From positions 35,564-99,563 of the forward strand of contig NZ_ARYM01000014.1 of assembly GCF_000685315.1 (NCBI RefSeq): a DNA stretch of 64,000 nt, given 5' to 3'. Source of the stretch: Hyphomonas polymorpha PS728. Its GTDB lineage: Bacteria; Pseudomonadota; Alphaproteobacteria; Caulobacterales; Hyphomonadaceae. Below, piece by piece: positions 35,609 to 43,446 of the stretch; the stretch's first letter is position 1, and every line of letters begins with the position of its first letter. The notes beneath the pieces are model-generated. The model saw only the letters and a program-made list of their open reading frames with translations, made no database searches and was not told where the DNA came from. The position numbers and the translations under genes were made by a program.

Positions 35609-36393
35609 TCGCCGGTAAAGTCCGGATCGCGCTTCTCGAAGAAGGCTTTGACGCCTTCACGGAAATCATCCGTCTGCTGCATGAGGGCAAAGGCCTCCAG
35701 ATCGCGGTGTGCGGTGGCCTGGGCCAGTGCGAGGGCGGCGATGTTCACGTCCTGCTTCACCATCTTCAGCGCCGTTGGCGGCAGTTTTGCCGCTGAGGCC
35801 GCAATCTCCCTTGCCTTGGCCAGGGCGCTTCCGGGCGAGGCGAGATGATCATAGAGCCCCCAGGACAGCGCTGTCTCAGCGCCAATCTTTTCGCAGAGAC
35901 CCGCGATGCGCTTCGTCCGTGCCGGGCCGACCAGCGCGACGAAGCGGGGGATGGAGCCCCAGCTCATATTCATGCCGCGCTCGACCTCGGGAACGTAAAA
36001 GGTGGCCTCTGAAGAGGCAACGCGCAGGTCGCAGAATGCGCTGAGCGCAGCGCCGCCGCCGACGCACCAGCCTTCGATGGCGCAGATTGTCAGCGCGTCC
36101 ACCTGTTCCCAGGCGGCGCACATATCCGGCCCATTGCGCAGGCGGATGCGGCGTTCCGAATAGCCGAGCTTGCGGACATCCACACCTTCGGGATCTTTCA
36201 GATCAGCGCCAAGGGTGAAGTTATCGGCGCGGCCGGTGAGAATGACGGCAGAAATCGCCGGATCGCCGTGAAAGCGCTTTGCTGATTCCGTCAGTTCACG
36301 CATCAGTTTCTGGCTGAGGGCGTTCGCTTTTGAGCCAGTGTCGAACGACACGGTGGCGATGCGGCCTTCTGTTTCGATTCGCACAAGGTCCAT
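35605..36393 (-). CDS. enoyl-CoA hydratase/isomerase family protein
   Basis: A 262-residue crotonase-fold protein with the oxyanion-hole regions (N-F-T-L-G-A-D-L-K-D and I-E-G-W-C-V-G-G-G-A-A-L-S) and the F-Y-V-P-E-V-E-R-G-M-N region where the catalytic acids usually sit. Family members hydrate or isomerise enoyl-CoA thioesters in fatty acid or aromatic degradation. It shares 4 bp at the tail with the ABC transporter gene and is 6 bp from the DsbA-like gene upstream, so the two are probably one operon. Confidence 0.88.
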   Translation of the reverse strand: MDLVRIETEGRIATVSFDTGSKANALSQKLMRELTESAKRFHGDPAISAVILTGRADNFTLGADLKDPEGVDVRKLGYSERRIRLRNGPDMCAAWEQVDALTICAIEGWCVGGGAALSAFCDLRVASSEATFYVPEVERGMNMSWGSIPRFVALVGPARTKRIAGLCEKIGAETALSWGLYDHLASPGSALAKAREIAASAAKLPPTALKMVKQDVNIAALALAQATAHRDLEAFALMQQTDDFREGVKAFFEKRDPDFTGD

Positions 36394-36399
36394 TTTGTA

Positions 36400-37065
36400 T
36401 CAGCCTGCCGGGCGTTCTTGCGGCAACTGGCTGGCCGCGTGCCGGATGAAACGGTCCAGCTTCTCCGCGCTTTCGGCGCCCTGCACGGCGACGCGCCGGT
36501 TGGCGATATAGGTGGGCACACCGGAAATGCCCATCTGGCGGAACATGTCTGCTTCCTGACGGGTCGCCTCGACGTCCGCTCCGGATTTCAGCAGGTCGGC
36601 GACAATATCCGGGTCCAGATCAATCAAGCGGGCCACATCTATGAGGACATCATGGCTGCCAATGTCCCGGGCTTCGTTGAAATAGGCGCGGAAGAGGGCT
36701 TCCTTTGCGGCGGCGCCTTTGCCTTGGCCCTGTGCCCAGCGGACGAGGCGGTGGGCGTCAAAGCTGTTCGGGCGGTGGGTAATGGCGTCAAACCGGTAGG
36801 GGATGTCTTCGGCATTGCCATAATCCACCAGCGCCTGGCGCATCATCGCCATCCGCTCCTTGCCCTCCGGTGAGGTGACGCGGCTACCCATGTATTCCTT
36901 GTAGTCGACGCCTGCTGCCGGAATGGTCGGGTCAAGTTCATAGGGCCGGAACAGCAGCTGCACCTTGATGTCCGGCGTGCGCGCGAGGGCGGCCTCAATG
37001 CGGCGCAGGCCCAGCCAGCACCAGGGGCAGACAAGGTCTGAGACCATTTCAATGGCGACGGTCAT
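36400..37065 (-). CDS. DsbA family oxidoreductase, FrnE-like
   Basis: A 221-residue thioredoxin-fold protein with C-P-W-C at residues 13-16 and the cis-Pro in G-I-S-G-V-P-T-Y. F-R-P-Y-E-L-D-P and F-D-A-H-R-L-V are typical of the FrnE branch of cytoplasmic DsbA-like proteins, linked to oxidative stress or polyketide/quinone chemistry. There is no signal peptide, so it is cytoplasmic. It is co-directional with the enoyl-CoA hydratase gene. Confidence 0.88.
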   Translation of the reverse strand: MTVAIEMVSDLVCPWCWLGLRRIEAALARTPDIKVQLLFRPYELDPTIPAAGVDYKEYMGSRVTSPEGKERMAMMRQALVDYGNAEDIPYRFDAITHRPNSFDAHRLVRWAQGQGKGAAAKEALFRAYFNEARDIGSHDVLIDVARLIDLDPDIVADLLKSGADVEATRQEADMFRQMGISGVPTYIANRRVAVQGAESAEKLDRFIRHAASQLPQERPAG

Positions 37066-37122
37066 GGGCAGTGTCCTTCTGGCAGCGGGCTCGAAAGGAC
37101 TATAGCGCAGGATATGGCCGCG

Positions 37123-38262
37123 TCACTGCTCGGGTGAGGGCGCGCCGGGGTCTCCGCGCTTCTCCGCCTCTGCAGCCAGGGCTTTCTCCAGATCACTGGC
37201 AAACCAGGTGTAGGGATGACGCGGGGCGGAAGGCTGCGCCGGCTTGAGGCCGAACGGCATGTCAACGGCTGGCGGAACGGTTTCATGGTCCGCAAAGACA
37301 CGGCTGCCGGAGCTTTGCGGCACCATGGCGGCGATCAGGAAACCGATAGCCACGATGCTGCCGGCCTGAACATTGGCCTTGAACATGGCGAGAGCTTTTT
37401 CCTCGCCCCTGGTTTTCAGCGTGATGGCCTGCCAGGCGCCATGGGCAAGGAAGGCGAGCGCTGTCACCGCGCCGAGCCGCCCGGCGCCCTGGGCATAGGC
37501 CGCCAGTGCGATCAGGGCAGCGGCGCCCAGATGAAACCCGAAGGAGATCAGCACGGCCTGCCGGCCGAAGAGGCGCGCTGTGGACCGCACGCCGATCAGG
37601 GCGTCGTCTTCGCGGTCCTGCAGGGCGTAGATCGTGTCATAAGCAATCGTCCACAGGACCAGGCCGAAATAGAGGAGGTAGGTGGGCGGGGTGATGACGC
37701 TGGCGGTGGCCGCGCCGACGAGAACGCCCCAGTTGAAGGTGAGGCCGAGCCAGGCCTGCGGCCACCAGGTAACGCGCTTGGTGTAGGGGTAGATCGCCAC
37801 CAGCGGCAGGGCCAGCAGGGCGGTGATCTTCGCGTCCCAGGGCAGGGCGAGCCAGACGAGGAACCCGATACCAAGCTGCGCCAGCAGGAAAAGGTAAGCC
37901 TGCTTGACTGAAACCGCCCCAGACGGGATCGGCCGGGCGGCGGTGCGGGCAACCTTGGCGTCGAACTCCTTGTCGGTGATGTCGTTCCAGGTGCAGCCGG
38001 CCCCGCGCATGACAATGGCGCCGATCAGGAAGAGGACAATCCAGAGCAGATCGATGGGATGCAGCCCCGTGCCGAAGCGGGCAAAGCCGAGGCCCATGAC
38101 GCAGGGCAGGAACAGGAGCCACACGCCCACCGGCCGGTCCAGCCGCGCCAGCATGGCGTAGGGTTGCCAGGCTTTCGGCAGGCTTCCGAGCCATCCGGGG
38201 AGGGCGGAATCGGCGGGAACAGCGAAATTCCCGGGGGTTTCAGGTGTTTGCGGCGTGCTCAT
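37123..38262 (-). CDS. ubiA: 4-hydroxybenzoate octaprenyltransferase with C-terminal extension
   Basis: This integral membrane prenyltransferase attaches the polyprenyl chain in ubiquinone synthesis. It has both Asp-rich motifs, N-D-I-T-D-K-E-F-D and the later D-R-E-D-D, between multiple helices. At 379 residues it is longer than the usual 290-320 because of about 60 extra residues after the last helix, ending in a Pro- and Glu-rich hydrophilic tail. The N-terminal leader is also hydrophilic. The tail's role is unknown. Confidence 0.93.
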   Translation of the reverse strand: MSTPQTPETPGNFAVPADSALPGWLGSLPKAWQPYAMLARLDRPVGVWLLFLPCVMGLGFARFGTGLHPIDLLWIVLFLIGAIVMRGAGCTWNDITDKEFDAKVARTAARPIPSGAVSVKQAYLFLLAQLGIGFLVWLALPWDAKITALLALPLVAIYPYTKRVTWWPQAWLGLTFNWGVLVGAATASVITPPTYLLYFGLVLWTIAYDTIYALQDREDDALIGVRSTARLFGRQAVLISFGFHLGAAALIALAAYAQGAGRLGAVTALAFLAHGAWQAITLKTRGEEKALAMFKANVQAGSIVAIGFLIAAMVPQSSGSRVFADHETVPPAVDMPFGLKPAQPSAPRHPYTWFASDLEKALAAEAEKRGDPGAPSPEQ

Positions 38263-38379
38263 CAGAGTGAGATATAGAGCATCTGAAATGCACTCGCACG
38301 GGTTGTGATTTCAAAACCACAGGAAGTTGCGCAAAGGCCACACCTTAACAGGGGCGCAGGCGCAGCTTATAGCGCGGGG

Positions 38380-39162
38380 ATGGCTACGATCCCCCGTCTT
38401 TATGTTGATGCGCCGCTGGTGGCATCTGGTGTGATTGTGCTGGATGACGAGCAATCGAACTATCTGCTGCGCGTGCTGCGGCTGGAAGATGGCGCGCCGG
38501 TGCGCCTGTTCAACGGGCGCGACGGGGAGTGGACAGCGGCGGTCAGAAAGGCATCCGGCAAGCGCGCGGAAGTGACACCCACAGGACAAATCCGGACACA
38601 AGATGGACAAATCCGGACAGATCTGACCCTGCTTTTCGCCCCGGTGAAGAAGGACCAGACCGACCTCATCATTGAGAAGGCGACCGAGCTCGGCGCCGCG
38701 CGGATGGTGCCCGTGCTGACCGAGCGGACCCAGACGCGGACGGTGCGCACCGACCGGTTCCGCAAGATCGCGCTGGAAGCCGCCGAGCAGACCGAGCGGC
38801 TGGACCTGCCGGAGATCCTCGAAGCAGCCACGCTCGACGCGGCGCTGGACGCCCTGCCGGAGGGCATGGCGGTGATCTTCTGTGACGAGGCGGGCGACGA
38901 GGCCGAGGCCCCCTGGGGTGGAAAGACTGGCCGGGCGCGGCCGATGCTGGAGGTGCTTGAGGGGCTCAAAGGGCGCCCTGCCGCGATCCTCACCGGGCCG
39001 GAGGGCGGGTTCACCCCCGGCGAGCGCGCCTTCCTGCTCAGCCGCGCCGAGACGTATCCGGTGAGCCTTGGTCCGCGCATCCTGCGGGCGGAGACGGCGG
39101 CGATCTCGGCGATGACGCTGTGGCAGGCGGTGTGCGGGGATTGGGATCAGGCCGGCACGTAA
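38380..39162 (+). CDS. rsmE: 16S rRNA (uracil1498-N3)-methyltransferase
   Basis: A 260-residue SPOUT methyltransferase with an N-terminal PUA-like domain (Y-L-L-R-V-L-R-L-E-D-G) and the C-terminal knot with I-L-T-G-P-E-G-G-F-T and L-G-P-R-I-L-R-A-E-T-A. Residues 69-82, joining the two domains, are two 7-residue repeats (G-Q-I-R-T-Q-D, G-Q-I-R-T-D-L) encoded by dispersed repeat copy C. The ATG at 38380 gives family length; an in-frame extension upstream is not family-like. It is divergent from ubiA. Confidence 0.93.
   Translation: MATIPRLYVDAPLVASGVIVLDDEQSNYLLRVLRLEDGAPVRLFNGRDGEWTAAVRKASGKRAEVTPTGQIRTQDGQIRTDLTLLFAPVKKDQTDLIIEKATELGAARMVPVLTERTQTRTVRTDRFRKIALEAAEQTERLDLPEILEAATLDAALDALPEGMAVIFCDEAGDEAEAPWGGKTGRARPMLEVLEGLKGRPAAILTGPEGGFTPGERAFLLSRAETYPVSLGPRILRAETAAISAMTLWQAVCGDWDQAGT
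38584..38625. repeat. dispersed GTCCGG repeat, copy C, in-frame inside rsmE
   Basis: Two 21-bp tandem units each begin GGACAAATCCGGACA, at 38584 and 38605, which is the reverse complement of the core in copies A and B. They fall exactly in frame and encode (G-Q-I-R-T-x-x)2 at the flexible joint between the two RsmE domains. Confidence 0.8.
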
Positions 39163-39677
39163 GTGAGGCGGATCACGTCTGCGCCGATGCGGTCTGTTGC
39201 GGTGAGGCGCAGGCGCGGGCGGGGCCCGGCGAAATAGGGGGCGCCTTTGCCGAGCACGACGGGGTGGAGGTAGATCCGGTATTCGTCGATGAGGCCAAGC
39301 TGCGTGAGGCTGTTGGCGAGTCGCGGGCCGGAGACTTCGATATAGCCGTCGAGCCGGGATTTGAGATCGCGCACCGTGGCTTCCAGATTATCCGAAACCA
39401 GCGCGGCGTTCGGGCCGACCGATTTCAATGATCCGGACACGACCCATTTGGGCTGCTTGCGCCACACCTCTGCATATTCGCGCTCGGGCGCGTCCCATCC
39501 GGGATGTTCCTCATCCCAGTATCGCATCACCTCATACATGTTGCGGCCATAGATTGTGCCCGCCGACGCGCCCACATCTTCGATGAAGTGCCGGAAAAGA
39601 TCCGCATCCGGCGCAAATTCCATGTGATCGACATAGCCGTCGAGAGACTGGTTCAGGGCGTAGATGAGTTTGGCCAT
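39147..39677 (-). CDS. dihydrofolate reductase-like (RibD C-terminal fold) protein
   Basis: A 176-residue protein starting A-L-N-Q-S-L-D-G-Y-V, with G-T-I-Y-G-R-N-M-Y-E-V-M in the middle and L-H-P-V-V-L-G-K-G-A-P-Y-F near the C-terminus. This is the pattern of the RibD_C/YyaP-type dihydrofolate reductase superfamily. It is probably an NAD(P)H-dependent reductase of unknown substrate, not the essential folate enzyme. It overlaps rsmE tail-to-tail by 16 bp. Confidence 0.85.
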   Translation of the reverse strand: MAKLIYALNQSLDGYVDHMEFAPDADLFRHFIEDVGASAGTIYGRNMYEVMRYWDEEHPGWDAPEREYAEVWRKQPKWVVSGSLKSVGPNAALVSDNLEATVRDLKSRLDGYIEVSGPRLANSLTQLGLIDEYRIYLHPVVLGKGAPYFAGPRPRLRLTATDRIGADVIRLTYVPA

Positions 39678-39804
39678 GGGGGCCCCTCTGTTGATAGAGA
39701 TTGTTTGCGTGGATCGTAGAGATAGGCGAAGGAGGAGGGTGGGCCTCGCTTTGCTGGCCCCGACATTTTACCCTGCGGGACTATCCAGCAAGAGACCATA
39801 TTTC

Positions 39805-40263
39805 ATGCACACTTGGCGCTTTGAAAGTTTCACGCTCGCATTTGTTACTCAGAAATGTGCTGAGTACTTCTTGCTGTCGTTTTGTCTTGCGGTGCACTTG
39901 CTTGTTGGTTCGCAGTCGGCTGATCCTGCTGCTTGGGGAATATATGTGGATACAAATCTGCAATCGGCCATATTGGCCGCATTCACCGGAAGCCTGACGA
40001 TATTCCTATTTACGCTTTACCCGGCAGTCGCATTCATTTTTGTGGGCATCGCGCACCGCTTAATCAGCGCCAAGAATGCACCCATCATCCCGTGGCTGTC
40101 TGCCGCCGTCTCGGTTATCTACATGGCAGTGTGGGTAGCCAGTGTGACTAATTTTGACCCCGGTATACTTCCGCCTTCCTATTGGATCATAACGGCCACC
40201 ATGGGCATATTTGTTGGCGTTTCCTCTGCAGCTTTATACCCGCCGGTGCCCAATAAAAGGTAG
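39805..40263 (+). CDS. membrane protein of unknown function, lower-GC
   Basis: A protein of about 152 residues with four hydrophobic helices and no recognised domain. Base and codon use differ from neighbours: many A/T-ending codons (ttt, att, gca, aat) and AT-rich flanks from about 39780 to 40370. This hints at recent acquisition. The ATG at 39805 is the first plausible start, but there is no strong Shine-Dalgarno, and upstream in-frame starts exist. Confidence that it is expressed is moderate. Confidence 0.5.
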   Translation: MHTWRFESFTLAFVTQKCAEYFLLSFCLAVHLLVGSQSADPAAWGIYVDTNLQSAILAAFTGSLTIFLFTLYPAVAFIFVGIAHRLISAKNAPIIPWLSAAVSVIYMAVWVASVTNFDPGILPPSYWIITATMGIFVGVSSAALYPPVPNKR

Positions 40264-40366
40264 CGAGGAACAAGCGATCACTCACGCTCGGATATGAGCG
40301 TGTAAAGATCAAGATTGGCACCGTTTGTGTGGCGTTGCCTGTTGATTGACCTCAAATCTAGAAAAA

Positions 40367-40996
40367 CTACCGCTTGATCGGCTTCGGTGTCTGGCCTTCC
40401 CAGCGGCGTTGCCAGGTGAGGGAGACGGCGACGCGGCGGTCTATGGTGCCGTCCCAGTCTGGGGTGAGGCCGACGGATTTGAGGGCGTCGAACAGGCGCT
40501 GGCCGATGGCGAGGGATTTGGCTTCGGTCCAGTCCGGTGAGGCGGTGCCGTAGTTGAAGTGCAGGGCGTGGCCGTCGACGGCGTTTTGCGTGTCCTGCTG
40601 GTGGAAGAAGACGTAGCCGGTGGCGGGGCGGCCGGTTTCGGCGGCGAAGTCTTCGATTTCGGCGCCGATCTCAGCTGCGCCGCAGGTGCCGCAACAGGAG
40701 AAGTTTTCCCGCGTGACGATGCCTTCGGTTTCGAGCGTGTCGAGGGCGGCTTTCAGGCGGTCATAGTCGGTGAGGGCGGGCCATATTGCCTGTTCCTGCG
40801 TCAGCTCCGCGACTGCGCGGATCAGGGCGTTGCGAGCTTCGATCCGCAAGTCCCGCTCGGAGAGGGTGCCATCGGAATCCCCGGCCATTTCGAGGAGGGA
40901 TTCCTCGATATATTCGAGCGGGTCGTACCCGCTGCGCACAAGGATGCGGGCAGTCTGCTGGAGATATTCACGGTCTTCCGCGGACATTCCGGGCAT
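40367..40996 (-). CDS. DUF6891-like protein
   Basis: A 209-residue soluble protein with a helical N-terminal half, then F-S-C-C-G-T-C-G (three Cys that could bind metal or form disulfides) and Y-V-F-F-H-Q-Q-D-T-Q-N-A-V, a pattern I associate with DUF6891. The function is unknown. An upstream in-frame ATG gives only three extra residues. The next gene, gshA, is divergent with a 224-bp gap in which I see only the gshA ribosome-binding site. Confidence 0.65.
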   Translation of the reverse strand: MPGMSAEDREYLQQTARILVRSGYDPLEYIEESLLEMAGDSDGTLSERDLRIEARNALIRAVAELTQEQAIWPALTDYDRLKAALDTLETEGIVTRENFSCCGTCGAAEIGAEIEDFAAETGRPATGYVFFHQQDTQNAVDGHALHFNYGTASPDWTEAKSLAIGQRLFDALKSVGLTPDWDGTIDRRVAVSLTWQRRWEGQTPKPIKR

Positions 40997-41220
40997 TCGG
41001 GCGCTCCTTAGGCGGGCGGTGGCGGGGACACGATACCCCCGCTAGGGGCAGTTTGGAACGGGGCCGACCGGGCGATTTCCACAGCGAAGGGCGCAGCGGA
41101 CTGGCGCCTTCCGGCGGAAATAATGACGCTCCCGTTCAAGATTTTGCATTCCCCCGTTGGCGTTGCCTCATTTCAGCCTTATGTCCCGAGCCGGACAAAC
41201 TGTTTCAGGAGCGCGCCGCG

Positions 41221-42597
41221 ATGACCACGCCAACGAGCGACATCGACGAAGCCTCGCCGCGAATCTCCGGCAAACGCGAACTGGTCGCGTATATGGAAGG
41301 GGGCGCAAAGCCCCGCAGCGACTGGGCAATCGGCACCGAGCACGAGAAATTCGGCTTCATCTGGGATGGCCTGAAACCGCTGCCCTATGAGGGGCCGGCC
41401 TCGATCCTGGCGATGCTGGAAGGCATGCGGGACCGGTTTGGCTGGGACCCCATTCTTGAGGGTGGATACCTCATCGGCCTGAAGAAGGACGGCGCGAGCG
41501 TCAGTCTTGAGCCGGGCGGGCAGTTCGAGCTGTCCGGCGCGCCGCTGAAATCCATCCACGAGACCTGCGTGGAAGTGGGCCGCCACCTGACCGAGGTGCG
41601 TGAGATTGCCGAGCCGCTGGGCATCGGCTTCATTGGCCTCGGCGCCAGCCCGATCTGGAGCATGGCGGAAACGCCGGTGATGCCCAAGGGCCGCTACAAG
41701 ATCATGACCGCCTATATGGACAAGGTGGGCCGCCTTGGCCGGCAGATGATGTTCCGCACGTCCACCGTACAGGCGAACCTCGATTTCGGCTCCGAAGCGG
41801 ATATGGTTCAGAAGTTCCGCATGTCGCTGGCGCTGCAGCCGCTGGGCACGGCCCTGTTTGCCAATTCGCCTTTCCTGGAGGGGCGCCCGAACGGCTTCCT
41901 CTCCTATCGCTCGCATATCTGGACCGACCTGGACCCGGACCGGACGGGCATGCTGCCCTTCGTGTTCGAGGACGGGTTCGGGTTTGAGCGCTATGTGGAT
42001 TACGCGCTGGATGTGCCGATGTATTTCGTGCGCCGGGGCGGCAAGTATCTGGATGCGTCCGGCCTCAGCTTCCGTGACTTTCTGGAGGGCAAGCTGCCCA
42101 TCCTGCCGGGCGAGAAACCGGCGATGGATGATTTTGCCGACCACCTCTCGACCATCTTCCCCGAAGTGCGCCTGAAGCGTTTCCTTGAGATGCGCGGTTC
42201 TGATTCCGGGCCATGGGACCGGCTGTGCGCCTTCTCTGCCTTCTGGACGGGGCTGTTCTATTCGCAATCTTCGCTGGATGCGGCGTGGGACCTCGTCAAA
42301 GGCTGGAGCGCGGCAGAGCGTGAGGCAATGCGCCAGTCGGTGCGCACCCTGGGCCTGAAGACGCCGGTTCCTGGCGGGCGGACGATGCAGGATCTGGCAA
42401 AGGACGTGCTGGAGATCAGCCGGGCGGGCCTCAAAGGGCGCGTTCTGTCTGCGGCGGGCGACGATGAAACGGGCTTCCTCACCGGGCTGGACGAGATTGC
42501 CGCCTCGGGCGTGACACCGGCTGAGCGCCTGCTGCAACGCTATTACGGGCCGTGGAACCGCGACGTGCGCAAGGTGTTCGCCGAAGAGGCCTATTGA
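41221..42597 (+). CDS. gshA: glutamate-cysteine ligase, plant/proteobacterial type
   Basis: A 458-residue enzyme making gamma-glutamylcysteine, the first step of glutathione synthesis. It belongs to the GCS2 class shared by alphaproteobacteria and plants: G-T-E-H-E-K-F-G-F near residue 38, S-L-E-P-G-G-Q-F-E-L-S-G, T-S-T-V-Q-A-N-L-D and F-L-E-M-R-G-S-D. AGGAG lies upstream of the ATG at 41221; a long in-frame extension upstream is out of family. gshB is not here. Confidence 0.95.
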   Translation: MTTPTSDIDEASPRISGKRELVAYMEGGAKPRSDWAIGTEHEKFGFIWDGLKPLPYEGPASILAMLEGMRDRFGWDPILEGGYLIGLKKDGASVSLEPGGQFELSGAPLKSIHETCVEVGRHLTEVREIAEPLGIGFIGLGASPIWSMAETPVMPKGRYKIMTAYMDKVGRLGRQMMFRTSTVQANLDFGSEADMVQKFRMSLALQPLGTALFANSPFLEGRPNGFLSYRSHIWTDLDPDRTGMLPFVFEDGFGFERYVDYALDVPMYFVRRGGKYLDASGLSFRDFLEGKLPILPGEKPAMDDFADHLSTIFPEVRLKRFLEMRGSDSGPWDRLCAFSAFWTGLFYSQSSLDAAWDLVKGWSAAEREAMRQSVRTLGLKTPVPGGRTMQDLAKDVLEISRAGLKGRVLSAAGDDETGFLTGLDEIAASGVTPAERLLQRYYGPWNRDVRKVFAEEAY

Positions 42598-42636
42598 GAC
42601 TGGCGCGCGCCGGAGGCGCCCGGTAGCCTGAAATCC

Positions 42637-43311
42637 ATGTGTGGTCGGTATTTCCGCGAAGAGGTGAGCTGGGAGGAGTTTTTCTCCTGGTTGGGTGTGT
42701 TGTCCATTCCCGGCGTGGCGCCGCCCGAGGCGAACTGGAACATCGCGCCGACGGCCATTCAGCCGATTGTGCGCCTCAATTACGATGGATCTGCCCGCGA
42801 GATGGCGCCCATGCGCTGGGGGTTGGTGCCGAGCTGGTGGACCAAACCGCTGAAGGAATGGCGGGCGATCAGCATCAATGCGCGGGCCGAAGAGGTGGCG
42901 GAGAAGCCGGCATTTCGCGGCGCGTTCCGGCACAAACGCTGCCTGGTGCCGGTATCGGGGTATTATGAATGGTCGGTGCAGGGAAAGACGAAGACGCCGT
43001 TTGTCTTTCGCCTGCGCAATCGCCGTAATTTCTGCGTGGCGGGATTGTGGGATGCCGCGCTGATTGATGGCTCGGAGCTTCAGAGCTTCACCATCCTGAC
43101 GACCAAACCCAATGACTTCACCGCGGGTATCCATGACCGGATGCCGGTGATCCTGCGGCCGGAGGATTATGACCACTGGCTGCACCCCCGTTCCGGCGAT
43201 CCCTCCGGCCTGTTCGAGCCCTTCCCGAATGAGGATATGGATGCCTGGCCGATTGGCCCGGCGGTTGGCAAGGTGAGCAATAATTACCCCGGATTGCTGG
43301 ACGAGGTGTAA
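42637..43311 (+). CDS. SOS response-associated peptidase (SRAP/YedK/HMCES family)
   Basis: A 224-residue protein with all catalytic features of SRAP: Cys2 right after the initiator Met, Asn81 in S-I-N-A-R-A-E, Glu111 in Y-Y-E-W, and the His in I-H-D-R-M-P-V-I-L. These proteins cross-link covalently through Cys2 to abasic sites in single-stranded DNA, protecting them. The gene stands alone, 39 bp after gshA. Confidence 0.95.
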   Translation: MCGRYFREEVSWEEFFSWLGVLSIPGVAPPEANWNIAPTAIQPIVRLNYDGSAREMAPMRWGLVPSWWTKPLKEWRAISINARAEEVAEKPAFRGAFRHKRCLVPVSGYYEWSVQGKTKTPFVFRLRNRRNFCVAGLWDAALIDGSELQSFTILTTKPNDFTAGIHDRMPVILRPEDYDHWLHPRSGDPSGLFEPFPNEDMDAWPIGPAVGKVSNNYPGLLDEV

Positions 43312-43446
43312 GCGGCGACCGCATCTATCGGACCTAACGGCAGAAACTGCCTTGAGCGGCAGGGCGGGGCATGGTCAAACCTCTGACACAATTCGGCCCG
43401 CCACGGCGCGCCGGCATAGAGTTTCAGTGCGCTGGGGAGCCTACAC

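Noticed and set aside
41179..43185. A 668-codon open frame antisense to gshA
   Set aside because: It is rich in Arg, His, Gln and Pro, matches no family, and covers clear gshA and SRAP genes. It is a high-GC shadow frame.
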